Shown here: piece by piece, positions 36,126 through 45,116 of the stretch
Position numbering within the stretch: position 1 is the stretch's first letter
Layout of the letters: every line of letters starts with the position of its first letter
Source: Cephaloticoccus primus
GTDB taxonomy: Bacteria; Verrucomicrobiota; Verrucomicrobiia; Opitutales; Opitutaceae
NCBI RefSeq assembly: GCF_001580015.1
Contig: NZ_LSZQ01000028.1
Span: 20,119 to 84,118, forward strand
DNA: 64,000 bases
Direction of reading: 5' to 3'
Notes under the pieces: model-generated
Told to the model about the DNA's origin: nothing
Database searches by the model: none
The model's input: the letters and a program-made list of their open reading frames with translations, nothing else
Program-made: the position numbers and the translations under genes

Positions 36126-36569
36126 ATGAAGTTCACTATCGCCATCGGCTCCGACCACGCTGGTTTTCGCTACAAGGAAGCCATCAAAGCCATGCTTCTG
36201 GAAGAGGGACACACCGTGCGCGACTATGGGACTGACTCTGCGGAACAGAGCTGCGACTACCCCGACTACTGCTTCCCCGTGGCGCGGGCGGTGGCGGCGG
36301 GCGAGGCCCAGCGCGGCATCGTGCTCGGCGGCTCGGGTAACGGCGAGGCAATGAGCGCCAACCGCGTGAAGGGCGTGCGCTGCGGCCTGTGCTGGAGCGA
36401 ACAAGTCGCCATCTGGAACCGCGCCCACAATGACGCGAACTGCCTCTCGCTCGGCGAGCGCACGATCTCGCTCGACGAGGCGCTGCGGATCGTCCGCGTG
36501 TGGCTGGCGACTGAGTTTGAGGGCGGCCGCCACCTCCCCCGAATCGAGAAGCTCGATGCGCTCGCTTAG
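36126..36569 (+). CDS. rpiB: Ribose-5-phosphate isomerase B
   Basis: The 147-residue RpiB/LacAB-family protein has IAIGSDHAGFRYKEAIK, DYGTDSAEQSCDYPDY, GIVLGGSGNGEAMSANRVKG, RCGLCWSEQVAIWNRAHNDAN and CLSLGERT. It interconverts ribose 5-phosphate and ribulose 5-phosphate. The Ser in GGSGNG, in place of the Cys seen in many RpiB active sites (GGCGTG type), is a variation found in some subgroups. It stands alone, followed by repeat copy E. Confidence 0.9.
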   Translation: MKFTIAIGSDHAGFRYKEAIKAMLLEEGHTVRDYGTDSAEQSCDYPDYCFPVARAVAAGEAQRGIVLGGSGNGEAMSANRVKGVRCGLCWSEQVAIWNRAHNDANCLSLGERTISLDEALRIVRVWLATEFEGGRHLPRIEKLDALA

Positions 36570-36587
36570 GTGAGTCTGTCCCGCTGC

Positions 36588-36800
36588 GCGTGGAGCGGTG
36601 GCGGGTCGCCACTGCCATTTACCAAGCCGCTTGCTCGTCGTGCGTTTCGCACGACGAGCAAGCGGCTTGGTGGGAAATGCCCGATCTCCGATCGGGAAAG
36701 CAGTTTAACCCGTAAATCGATTTACACCGGCCAAATGGGTACCCGCTTGGCCAATTTTTTTCGCTGACGGGCAAACTATGGCCCCACGCGCAGTGCGCAC
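36588..36800 (+). repeat. Modular hairpin element, copy E (shortened variant)
   Basis: GGAGCGGTGGCGGGTCGCCA, then a perfect 24-bp-stem/3-nt-loop palindrome at 36621-36671 (arms begin ACCAAGCCGCTTG), then GCCCGATCTCCGATCGGG. Next are TTTAACCCGTAAA (the inverse of the TTTACGGGTTAA module of C and D), CCAAATGGGT and CCCCACGCGCAGTG. The AATTTGCG palindrome is absent. Confidence 0.75.
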
Positions 36801-36863
36801 TCTGCGCGCAGCTTTTTTCTAGTGGCGCACGGGTTGGGGCTTCGCCAGCGTCGACCGCCAGTT

Positions 36864-38906
36864 ATGTTGCCCACTACACCAAAGCGACTGGAGGCGCGCG
36901 ACCTGCGCCTTGAGGACTTGGAAAACCGCCGCACCGAAACCCTGCTCCAGCTCTATGCGTGGATGTATCTGGCGCGCGCGACCGACAACCGCATCCTGGA
37001 GCTGTTCCGCCAAGGCCTGATCAAGGGGACAGTCACGGGTGGCCAAGGGAACGAGGGGCTCATCGTCCCGCTGACGCTGCTCGCCGACAAGGCGCGCGAT
37101 GTCGTCTCGTTCACCCACCGCGATTTGGGGGGGCACCTGATCTGGAGCGGACACCTCTGCGAGCATCTCAATCAATACTTCGCCAACGCGCAGAGTCCGA
37201 CCAAGGCGCGCGAGGGCAACGTCCACCACGGCGATCCCGCCAATCGCTCGCTGCCCATGATCAGCCACCTGGGCACGATGATTTCCAACGTGCTCGGCGC
37301 TACCGATGCGCAGCGGCGCGCGGGCCAGCCCGCGGTGGGCTTCGCGTTTTTCGGCGACGGCTCCTCAAGCACGGGCGACGTACACGAATCGCTGAACCTC
37401 GCCTCGCTGCTCGGGCTGCCAGTGGTCTTTGTCATCGAGAACAATCGCTACGCCTACTCGACACCGACCGAGGAGCAATACGCGGCAGGCGTGGAGCTCT
37501 GGCAGCGGGCGGCGGGCTACGGCATGGAGGGCTTCGCGGTCGATGCGACCGAGCCGGAGGGCTTCTCCAAAGCGCTCGGTACGGCGATTGACAAAGTGCG
37601 CACGACGAGCCGCCCGATCCTCGTCGAAGCGCACACGCTGCGCCTGCGCGGCCACGCCGCCTACGACACTTGCGACTACCTGAAACCGGGCGAGAACGAC
37701 GCCTTTCATGCGCAGGACCCGCTGCCGCGCTTTCGCGCAAAACTGTGCGGCGAGCTCGGCGACGAGGCCGAGCTGCGCGCGATCGAGGCCGAGCTCGACG
37801 CCTATCTGGAGGCCTGCGTGAAGCACTCGCTCGCCATCCCGCGCCCGAAGGCGGGCGACATGTTGGCGGAGGTTTTTGCCCCGACGCCGCGCGCGCCCGC
37901 CGAGCAAATCGCGTGGGCGCCGACACCAGCCGAGCCGCAGCCGCTCAACTTCGCCCAAGCGATCACCGCTGCGCACCGCAAAATCCTGAGCGAACGGCCC
38001 GAGTCGCTCGTCCTCGGCCAGGACATCGGCCGCTACGGCGGTGCCTTTAAGGTCACCGAAGGGCTGCTCGAAGAGTTTGGGCGCGCCCGCGTGTTTAACA
38101 CGCCGCTGGCCGAGAGCGCCTGCACCGGCTACGCGATCGGACTGGCCCTGCGCGGATATCGGCCAATCGAAGAATTTCAGTTTGCCGATTTCGCGACGGA
38201 GGCGGTCACCCAAATCACGCAAAACGCGGCGACGCTCTTCTTCCGCGGCGGAGCGGCTTGCCCGCTCGTGCTCCGGCTGCCCTGCGGCAGTGTGCAGCTC
38301 GGCTCCTTTCATTCGCAGGAGCTGGAGTCGGCCTTCCTCTCTTTCCCCGGGCTCAAGGCCCTGTACCCGAGCACGCCGCAAGACGCCTTCGACGCCCTGC
38401 TCGCCGCCTATGAAGACAATAACCCGGTGCTCCTTTTTGAAAACAAAGCGCTGTACCGCTGCCCCAAAGAGCCGGTCGCGTGGAACCCCGACTTCCGGAA
38501 AATCTGGGAGCCCAAGCAAGTGCGCACGGGCGAGGCTGCGACCCTCGTCAGCTACGGCGAAGCGCTGCGGCGCACGGAGGCCGTCTGCGACTACCTCGCC
38601 GATGAGTACGACATCGCGCTCGACCTCTTCGACCTGCGCGCGCTCTCGCCGCTGCGGCTGGACACGATTGAGGCCTCGCTGCGCCGCACGGGCCGCCTCG
38701 CCATCATCCACGAAGGCCGCCGCAATCACGGCTTCGGCGCGGAGCTGCTCGCGCGGTTGACCGAGGCCCACTTTGCCCAGCTAAAGGCCGCCCCGCTGCG
38801 GATCGCCTCGCTCGACCTTCCGGTTCCTTTTGCCGGAGAGCTGGAGCACGTCTACCGCCCGCAACAAGACGCCGTCATCGAGCGCCTCCTCCAATGGATC
38901 GGTTAA
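36864..38906 (+). CDS. 2-oxoacid dehydrogenase E1, fused alpha and beta subunits
   Basis: The 680-residue protein joins an E1 alpha part to a transketolase-like beta part. The alpha part has RDLGGHLIWSGH and the ThDP motif FFGDGSSSTGDVHESLNLAS...VIENNRYAYSTPTEEQ. The beta part starts near residue 365, with VLGQDIGRYGGAFKVTEGL, FNTPLAESACTGYAIGLALRG and ILFENKALYR-like LLFENKALY. It is nearest to branched-chain (2-oxoisovalerate) E1. No E2/E3 genes are adjacent. ATG 36864 is chosen over a GTG at 36822. Confidence 0.88.
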   Translation: MLPTTPKRLEARDLRLEDLENRRTETLLQLYAWMYLARATDNRILELFRQGLIKGTVTGGQGNEGLIVPLTLLADKARDVVSFTHRDLGGHLIWSGHLCEHLNQYFANAQSPTKAREGNVHHGDPANRSLPMISHLGTMISNVLGATDAQRRAGQPAVGFAFFGDGSSSTGDVHESLNLASLLGLPVVFVIENNRYAYSTPTEEQYAAGVELWQRAAGYGMEGFAVDATEPEGFSKALGTAIDKVRTTSRPILVEAHTLRLRGHAAYDTCDYLKPGENDAFHAQDPLPRFRAKLCGELGDEAELRAIEAELDAYLEACVKHSLAIPRPKAGDMLAEVFAPTPRAPAEQIAWAPTPAEPQPLNFAQAITAAHRKILSERPESLVLGQDIGRYGGAFKVTEGLLEEFGRARVFNTPLAESACTGYAIGLALRGYRPIEEFQFADFATEAVTQITQNAATLFFRGGAACPLVLRLPCGSVQLGSFHSQELESAFLSFPGLKALYPSTPQDAFDALLAAYEDNNPVLLFENKALYRCPKEPVAWNPDFRKIWEPKQVRTGEAATLVSYGEALRRTEAVCDYLADEYDIALDLFDLRALSPLRLDTIEASLRRTGRLAIIHEGRRNHGFGAELLARLTEAHFAQLKAAPLRIASLDLPVPFAGELEHVYRPQQDAVIERLLQWIG

Positions 38907-38911
38907 AAAAT

Positions 38912-39493
38912 ATGGCTGACAAAAAAACGTCACCGAGCGCGGCGGACTGGCAGCGCATCCGGCTCTTCGCAATGGATGTCGATGGCGTCCTCACCGATGG
39001 CACGGTGCGCATCTGCTCCGACGGGACCGAAACCAAGGTGTTCTCCATCCTCGACGGGATGGGGCTCGTGCGCCTCGCGCAGGCAGGGATCGCCACCGCG
39101 TGGATCAGTGGCCGCCCCTCCGAGGCCACGACCCGTCGCGCACGCGAGCTCAAGATCCCCCACCTCGTCCAAGGCCGTGTAGATAAACTCAGCGCACTGG
39201 GCGAGCTCGCCGCGCGGCTCAGGCTCCGCCCCGAAGAATGCGCCTACATGGGGGACGACGATATTGACGCCGCTGCGATTGCCTGGGCGGGGGTCGGCAT
39301 CGCTCCGCCCGAAGCCATGCCCGCCGCGACAAACGCCGCGCATTACCTGACCGCACGTCCGGCCGGGCGCGGCGCCGTGCGCGAAGTGTGCGAGCACATC
39401 CTCGCCGCACGGCGCAGTGCGGAGCGGGAAAATACAGCCAAGGCCGCCTCCGCGGCCGCTGCCACTTCGGCTACTCCAGTCGATCACGCATGA
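38912..39493 (+). CDS. kdsC: KdsC-like HAD phosphatase (Kdo 8-phosphate phosphatase)
   Basis: The 193-residue HAD protein without a cap domain has FAMDVDGVLTDG, KVFSILDGMGLVRLAQAGI, ISGRPSEAT, HLVQGRVDKLSAL and CAYMGDDDIDAAAI. KdsC removes phosphate from Kdo 8-phosphate in LPS synthesis, and the three downstream genes export LPS. The ATG at 38912 avoids overlap with the dehydrogenase; an in-frame ATG at 38894 is also possible. An Ala/Thr-rich tail of 25 residues is extra. The stop overlaps lptC (ATGA). Confidence 0.9.
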   Translation: MADKKTSPSAADWQRIRLFAMDVDGVLTDGTVRICSDGTETKVFSILDGMGLVRLAQAGIATAWISGRPSEATTRRARELKIPHLVQGRVDKLSALGELAARLRLRPEECAYMGDDDIDAAAIAWAGVGIAPPEAMPAATNAAHYLTARPAGRGAVREVCEHILAARRSAERENTAKAASAAAATSATPVDHA

Positions 39494-39981
39494 ATACGAT
39501 TTACCTGAGTTTCCGCAGCCGCCACGGCCCGCGCCGCCGGCTCTGCACCGCGCTGCTCGCCGCCGCCCTCCTGGTCGCTCTCGCCGTGCAGCTCCGCGCT
39601 GCGCCCGAGCGCGGGCTCGGCACGCAGGCGCCGCTCAGCCAGTTCCGCCTCCCGACGTTTAACAGTGAAGGGCACCGCTCGATGTTGATTGAGAGCACGG
39701 AGGCCATCGTCGGTGCCACGCGGATCGAGTTGACCAACCTCAACCTTACGCTCTTCGACGGCACGGCGGCCAACACGATCGAGACCATCCTCCTGAGCCC
39801 GCAGGCCACCGCCTACCCCGAGGAAGAGACGATCAACGGCGAAGGCCCCGTGCGCATCATCCGCGACGACGTCGAAATCACTGGCACCGGCTGGCGCTAC
39901 GAACACGCGCAGCAAAAAGTCACCATCGCCAAAAACACGCGCATCCAGTTTCGCGCCGCGCTCCCCGACCTCATCCGATGA
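39490..39981 (+). CDS. lptC: LPS export protein LptC-like
   Basis: The 163-residue protein has a single N-terminal membrane anchor (CTALLAAALLVALAVQL) and a beta-jellyroll LptC-like domain (LPTFNSEGHRSMLIESTEAI ... VRIIRDDVEITGTGWRYEHA). LptC passes LPS from LptBFG to LptA in the periplasm. Identification rests mainly on position between kdsC and lptA plus the anchor-jellyroll layout. It overlaps both neighbours by four bases. Confidence 0.8.
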   Translation: MNTIYLSFRSRHGPRRRLCTALLAAALLVALAVQLRAAPERGLGTQAPLSQFRLPTFNSEGHRSMLIESTEAIVGATRIELTNLNLTLFDGTAANTIETILLSPQATAYPEEETINGEGPVRIIRDDVEITGTGWRYEHAQQKVTIAKNTRIQFRAALPDLIR

Positions 39982-40610
39982 TCCGCCGTACGCCCCGACT
40001 TCTCTCACGTGTCAAGTGGCACGCAGCCGCCCGTGCGGGCACACTCGCGTGCCTCGCCGTTGCAATCGCTGCTCCCTCCGCACACACGCACGCCGCCGAG
40101 CCGCCGCCCACCGTGATTGAGTGCGTGGGCCCCGCCGAGTTGATCAGCAGTGATACCGAGAGCGTCGCCACGTTTCGCGACTCCGTCGTCGTCACGGGCA
40201 ATAACCTCTCGCTGCACTGCGACTTCCTGAAAGTCGTCGCCACGCGCAAAGGCGATCCCGAGGCCACGCTCGGCCAGTACGGAAACTTCAAGTCGCTCGT
40301 CGCCACCGGCCACGTGCGCATCGTCCAAGGCGACCGCGAGGCCACCTGCGGCCGCGCCGAAGTCTTCCCCGGTGAGGACCGCATCGTCCTGAGCGAAAAC
40401 CCCGTCGTGCGCAGCCTCGACGGCGAGTACACCGCCACCGGGCCGCAACTCGTCCTCTACCGCGGCCAACGCCGCGCCGTGATTGAGGGCAGCGCGAGTG
40501 CGCCCGCCCGGATCACGCTGCCACCGATCAAAGACCTGGGCTTCGACGACGATGCGGGCGGCGGCAACGCGAACAGCGCAAGCAACGGCAGTCCCGCAGC
40601 CCAGCCATGA
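39978..40610 (+). CDS. lptA: LptA/OstA-family LPS transport protein
   Basis: The 210-residue periplasmic protein has a signal sequence (ending HTHAAE) and an OstA-type domain: ATFRDSVVVTGNNLSLHCDF, KSLVATGHVRIVQGDREATC, and EDRIVLSENPVVRSLDGEY. LptA forms the periplasmic bridge for LPS. It overlaps lptC and lptB by ATGA. A Gly/Asn/Ser-rich tail ends the protein. Confidence 0.85.
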   Translation: MIRRTPRLLSRVKWHAAARAGTLACLAVAIAAPSAHTHAAEPPPTVIECVGPAELISSDTESVATFRDSVVVTGNNLSLHCDFLKVVATRKGDPEATLGQYGNFKSLVATGHVRIVQGDREATCGRAEVFPGEDRIVLSENPVVRSLDGEYTATGPQLVLYRGQRRAVIEGSASAPARITLPPIKDLGFDDDAGGGNANSASNGSPAAQP

Positions 40611-41449
40611 GCGACCGCACTGCACAATCTCAGGTGCCAACCATGGCGCCGACCGCCACCGCCACCACCAGCGCAGATGCAAGCGCGGATGCTAGCGCCC
40701 CCCATGCCGATGCGGCAGCGCCGCCGCCGGGCCAGCTCGCCGCACAAGGGCTCGTCAAGACCTACGGCGCGCGAAACGTCGTGGACGGCGTTGACCTCAC
40801 TTTCCGCCCGGGGGAGGTCGTCGGCCTCCTCGGCCCCAACGGTGCAGGGAAGACCACGACCTTTTACATGATGGTCGGCCTGGTGCCCGCGACGCGCGGC
40901 CGCGTCCACCTCGACTCTGCCGACATCACCCGACTGCGCATGCACGAGCGCGCCCGCCGCGGCATCGGCTACCTGCCGCAGGAGCCCTCCGTCTTTCGCA
41001 AACTCACGGTCGAGGAAAACCTGCTCGCCATCGCCGAGGCGATCCACGTGCCACGCGCCGAGCGGCGCCCCCTCGTGCAGCACCACCTCCAGGAGCTGGG
41101 GCTCAGCCACGTTGCCAAGCAGAAGGCATTCACACTCTCCGGCGGGGAACGCCGCCGCTTGGAAATCGCGCGCACACTGGTGACTCGCCCCAAGTTCCTG
41201 CTGATGGATGAGCCCTTTGCGGCGATTGATCCGATCTCCGTTGCCGAGGTGCAGCGCATCATCCTCCAGCTCAAGGCACGCGGCATCGGTGTCGTGATCT
41301 CGGACCACAACGTGCGCGAGACGCTGCGCATCGTCGACCGCGCCTACCTCATCCACCAAGGCCGCGTCCTCACCCAGGGCAGCGCCCAGTTCCTCATCGA
41401 TGACCCGCAAGCCCGCGAGTTCTACCTCGGCGAGGACTTCAACCTCTGA
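40607..41449 (+). CDS. lptB: LPS export ABC transporter ATPase LptB
   Basis: The 280-residue protein has a 40-residue Ala/Thr-rich leader, then a full ABC ATPase domain: Walker A GPNGAGKTTTFYM, Q-loop LPQEPSVFRKL, signature LSGGERRRLEIART and Walker B FLLMDEPFAAIDPISV. The IGVVISDHNVRETLRI and YLGEDFNL ends are typical of LptB. It powers LPS extraction from the inner membrane. The membrane partners lptFG are not in the window. Confidence 0.95.
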   Translation: MSDRTAQSQVPTMAPTATATTSADASADASAPHADAAAPPPGQLAAQGLVKTYGARNVVDGVDLTFRPGEVVGLLGPNGAGKTTTFYMMVGLVPATRGRVHLDSADITRLRMHERARRGIGYLPQEPSVFRKLTVEENLLAIAEAIHVPRAERRPLVQHHLQELGLSHVAKQKAFTLSGGERRRLEIARTLVTRPKFLLMDEPFAAIDPISVAEVQRIILQLKARGIGVVISDHNVRETLRIVDRAYLIHQGRVLTQGSAQFLIDDPQAREFYLGEDFNL

Positions 41450-41500
41450 GCCGCGCGCCTACCCGCACGCCAACCGCCAACCCTTCCCTCCACGCGCAAA

Positions 41501-42538
41501 GTGAAAAAAGACATTCACGGCATCACCGTCGGGCAGTTCTTCTCGACCTACGGAGAGAAGCTCAAAATGGAGCTGTTGACCCGCCGCGGCATGGGGCAAA
41601 ACCGCCTCATCAAAGAAGGCTCCATCAACCGCCCCGCCCTCGCGTTGACCGGCTTCCTGAAATACTTCGCCAACAAACGGATCCAGGTCCTCGGCGCCGC
41701 CGAGATGACCTACCTGAAAACGCTCAGCCCCGAGCGCAGCACGCTGATCCTGCGCGAGATGGCGCGAAAGCAAATCCCCTGCCTCGTCCTCACGCGCAAC
41801 TACCACGCGCCGCAGTGGATGCTCGCCGTGGCCGCCCAGCTCGGGCTGCCCATCTTTCGCACCCCCATGATCACGATGAAATACGTGAACATGGCGACCC
41901 TGTGCATCGACAACGAGTTTGCCCCCACGGGGATCGAACACGCGACCACCCTCGACATCAAAGGCGTGGGCGTCCTCCTGCGCGGCTCCAGCGGCATCGG
42001 CAAAAGCGAGTGCGCACTCGCCCTCATCCAGCGCGGACACTCGCTCGTCGCCGACGACCTGACGGTCGTGAAACTCCTCGACGAACGCGAGTTGATGGCC
42101 ACCAGCCGCCCGCTCAACCGCGGCTGGATGGAGTGCCGCGGCATCGGTATCATCAACATCGCCGACATGTTTGGCATCAAATCCGTGCGCCACGAGAAAC
42201 GCATCGACCTCGTTATCTCGCTCCAGGAGTGGACTCCCCAGGTACAGGAAGAGCGCACCGGTCTGGAACAAGCCTACTACAACATCCTCGGCATCAAAGT
42301 CCCCTACATCGAGCTGTACGTGCGCCCCGGGCGCGACATGGCCCGCCTCGTCGAAGTCGCTGCACTCGTCCAGGCCCTCAAACACATCGGCCACGACCCC
42401 GCCAAAGAATTTAACGACCGCCTCATCGCCTACATGGCCGAGCAAGCTACGCCCACGCCTACGCCAATGCTAAACCTGAACCCCTTCGCCGGCGGCTATC
42501 CGAGCCACGCGATCAACCCCTACGCGCCGAAAAACTAA
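41501..42538 (+). CDS. hprK: HPr kinase/phosphorylase
   Basis: The 345-residue protein has the HprK N-terminal domain, the Walker A GSSGIGKSECALALI, ADDLTVVK, the family signature GWMECRGIGIINIADMFG and the C-terminal VRPGRDMARLVEVAAL. It phosphorylates Ser46-type HPr or Npr and so controls carbon/nitrogen PTS signalling. It starts at a GTG (41501) 51 nt after lptB. In many Gram-negative genomes lptB is followed by rpoN, hpf, ptsN and hprK; here hprK stands directly after lptB. The last 30 residues are Pro/Asn-rich. Confidence 0.93.
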   Translation: MKKDIHGITVGQFFSTYGEKLKMELLTRRGMGQNRLIKEGSINRPALALTGFLKYFANKRIQVLGAAEMTYLKTLSPERSTLILREMARKQIPCLVLTRNYHAPQWMLAVAAQLGLPIFRTPMITMKYVNMATLCIDNEFAPTGIEHATTLDIKGVGVLLRGSSGIGKSECALALIQRGHSLVADDLTVVKLLDERELMATSRPLNRGWMECRGIGIINIADMFGIKSVRHEKRIDLVISLQEWTPQVQEERTGLEQAYYNILGIKVPYIELYVRPGRDMARLVEVAALVQALKHIGHDPAKEFNDRLIAYMAEQATPTPTPMLNLNPFAGGYPSHAINPYAPKN

Positions 42539-42706
42539 AACATCCACGCCGCGCCAACGCAGCGACGCTTGGTAAACGGGGCGCGAATCGCGGCGCTTCA
42601 CAAATAGCGAACCAAGCGAGCAGCGAGCCTGAGCGCTCAGCGTCCCCATCTCCCAAACACCAAGACCACCCGTAGCGCCCACTCTCACGCAGATCGCCCT
42701 TTACCC

Positions 42707-43465
42707 ATGTCCGCCTCCACACTCCGCCACGACCAACGCCAAGCCGACCAACTCCGCCCGATCCAGTTTGAAATCGGAGTCGCCCCGAATGCCACAGGCT
42801 CGGCTCTCGTCTCCTTCGGGCAAACCCGCGTCATCTGCTCGGCCATGATCGAGCCCAAAGTCCCCGGCTGGATGCGCCAGCAAGGCGTCAAAGGCGGCTG
42901 GCTCACCGCCGAGTACTCGATGCTCCCCTACTCGACCCTCGACCGCAAATCGCGCGACTCCTCGCGCGGCAAACTCGATGGCCGTTCCGTCGAAATCCAA
43001 CGCCTCATCGGCCGCTCCCTGCGCGCCGTCCTCGACCTCGATAAACTCGGCGAAAATACCCTGTGGATCGATTGCGACGTCCTCCAGGCCGACGGCGGCA
43101 CCCGCACTGCGTCAATCACCGGTGCCTACGTCGCCGCCCGACTGGCCGTACAAAAACTGATCGACGCCAAACGCATCCCCGAAAACCCCTTTCGCGACTC
43201 CGTGGCCGCCGTCAGTGTCGGCATTGTCAAAGGCAGGCCCCTGCTCGACCTCGACTACCTCGAAGACAAAGACGCGGAAGTAGACTTCAACGTCGTCATG
43301 ACCGGCAGCGGCCAGTTCGTCGAAATCCAGGGCGCAGGCGAAGAAGCCACCTTCACCCACGAGCAGCTCCAAAGCCTCCTCACCCTCGCCACCACCGGCC
43401 TGAAAACCCTCTCTGCCCAACAACAAACCACCCTCGCCCGAGCCCTCCTCACCACCACAAGCTAG
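42707..43465 (+). CDS. rph: Ribonuclease PH
   Basis: The 252-residue protein has the RNase PH core: RPIQFEIGVAPNATGSALVS, EYSMLPYSTLDR, GRSVEIQRLIGRSLRAVLDL, TLWIDCDVLQADGGTRTASI and LDLDYLEDKDAEVDFNVVMTG. It trims tRNA 3' ends by phosphorolysis. It is the last GC-rich gene before the low-GC island. Confidence 0.95.
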   Translation: MSASTLRHDQRQADQLRPIQFEIGVAPNATGSALVSFGQTRVICSAMIEPKVPGWMRQQGVKGGWLTAEYSMLPYSTLDRKSRDSSRGKLDGRSVEIQRLIGRSLRAVLDLDKLGENTLWIDCDVLQADGGTRTASITGAYVAARLAVQKLIDAKRIPENPFRDSVAAVSVGIVKGRPLLDLDYLEDKDAEVDFNVVMTGSGQFVEIQGAGEEATFTHEQLQSLLTLATTGLKTLSAQQQTTLARALLTTTS

Positions 43466-43767
43466 CTAACCAAAGTTACTGTCCTGCTGCTTTAGCTACC
43501 TAAATGGCAACTTCACTGAGGCTCTCGGGAATTTAGAATTACACGAAAATCTTTTTGGAGAATATTTCAGTATATGTATCCCCTTTATAGATATTTGGCT
43601 TCTCCTGTTTGGTTTCGTAGATTGGTAGTCAGCTTTATTTTAGGGCTTAGGCGTTTCGTCTAGTGGATTGGTGATTATGGCTTAATGCCTTTGCCTCTAT
43701 ATTTAATCGATCACAGTCCATTTGTCGGGCCAAATACCTAGTTTAAGTAAGTAGGTGCCGTTGGAGA
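43466..43767. other. AT-rich intergenic region; left edge of the low-GC island
   Basis: The base composition changes abruptly right after rph. About 300 nt of AT-rich DNA with no convincing gene lies between two convergent genes. I see no direct repeat, integrase or tRNA here to define an attachment site, and no clear terminator with a T-run. Confidence 0.5.
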
Positions 43768-45000
43768 TCAGCTCCAGCGGCGGAATATTAGTGAGGTGTT
43801 GATGCCACCAAATGCAAAGTTGTTATTCATTACGTATTCGTGCTGCATGTGGCGAGGTTCAGTGAGGTAGTCCAAATCGCCGCAGCGCGGGTCGATATTC
43901 CTCAAGTTTAGCGTAGGGGCGTACCAGTCATTATTGAGCATTTTTATACTAAACCAGGACTCTAATACCCCACAGGCTCCCAGGGTGTGCCCTAAATAAC
44001 TTTTCTGTGAGCTGATTGGAATTTGGCTACCAAAGAGCGAATGTGTGGCCTGGGTCTCAGCAATATCACCATGTTCAGTCGCCGTGCCATGGCCGTTGAC
44101 ATAACCAATGGCTTGTGGCGCCAAACTGGCATCTTCGAGTGCTAGCTCCATAGCACGGCGCATGGTGGTGGCTTGCGGTCGGGTGACATGTGTACCGTCC
44201 GAGTTGCTACCAAAGCCAACCAGTTCGGCATGGATGCGTGCGCCCCGCGCTTGGGCATGCTCAAGTGATTCCAAGACGAATATCCCTGCGCCCTCACCAA
44301 TTACCAGGCCATCCCGGTCTTTATCATAAGGACGTGGGGTCAGATGAGGTGTGTCGTTGAGCTGACTGGTGGCATAGAGTTTATCGAATACCATTGCCTC
44401 ACTGGCACAGAGCTCTTCTGCACCTCCTGCCAACATTAGCTCCTGATGCCCATAGCGTATAGCTTCAAATGCATAGCCCAAGCCGTGGCTGCCTGAGGTA
44501 CAGGCACTGGATGTGGGGATGATACGCCCTTTGAGCTCAAAGAAGATGCCAATATTAGCTGCGGTGGTGTGTGGCATCATGCGTACATATGAGTTGGCAT
44601 TCAGCCCTTTGGCTGCGCCTTGCAGTTGCATTTGAGCAAAGGTACAGACGTCGGCAGTGCTACCGGTGGATGAGCCGCAAGCTACGCCCATTCGTCCGTC
44701 GGTGATATTGGGGCTTCCTAGTAAATTGGCATCGTTCAGGGCTAGCTCTGCGGCGTGTACTGCCATTTGAGATACCCGCCCCATGCTACGTAGTTGTTTA
44801 CGTGTCCAATGTTCTGGCAAGGTGAATCCAAGCACAGGGGCGGCCAATCGTGTTGTTAAATCAGGAAACCTCGACCACTCTGGCATGACGCATATGGCAC
44901 TTTTACCATTGGAAAAGGCTTGCTGCACACTATCCCAGTTTGAACCCAAAGCACTGATTCCAGCCATGCCAGTGACGACAACTCGACGTGGTATAGACAT
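43768..45000 (-). CDS. Beta-ketoacyl-ACP synthase, ApeR-like
   Basis: The 410-residue FabF-type condensing enzyme has an intact Cys-His-His triad: Cys167 in SSACTSGSHG, His304 in NGHGTATEHGD and His338 in YLGHTLGACG. The ATG at 45000 is preceded by a GGAGGA Shine-Dalgarno. In studied APE clusters two catalytic KS proteins flank the P/Q genes; this one occupies the last (R) position. In the known order a ketoreductase (ApeQ) sits between the dehydratase and this KS, and here only 116 nt remain. Confidence 0.88.
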   Translation of the reverse strand: MSIPRRVVVTGMAGISALGSNWDSVQQAFSNGKSAICVMPEWSRFPDLTTRLAAPVLGFTLPEHWTRKQLRSMGRVSQMAVHAAELALNDANLLGSPNITDGRMGVACGSSTGSTADVCTFAQMQLQGAAKGLNANSYVRMMPHTTAANIGIFFELKGRIIPTSSACTSGSHGLGYAFEAIRYGHQELMLAGGAEELCASEAMVFDKLYATSQLNDTPHLTPRPYDKDRDGLVIGEGAGIFVLESLEHAQARGARIHAELVGFGSNSDGTHVTRPQATTMRRAMELALEDASLAPQAIGYVNGHGTATEHGDIAETQATHSLFGSQIPISSQKSYLGHTLGACGVLESWFSIKMLNNDWYAPTLNLRNIDPRCGDLDYLTEPRHMQHEYVMNNNFAFGGINTSLIFRRWS

Positions 45001-45116
45001 TAGCAGAGTCCTCCATCAGTGGGGAGTGTTTGGTGAATGATGTGTTCTCGTTGTGACATTTGGCAGGACTTTGGTGGTATTTTGACGGATTTTAGGACAA
45101 TAGATTTAAGCGTAGT

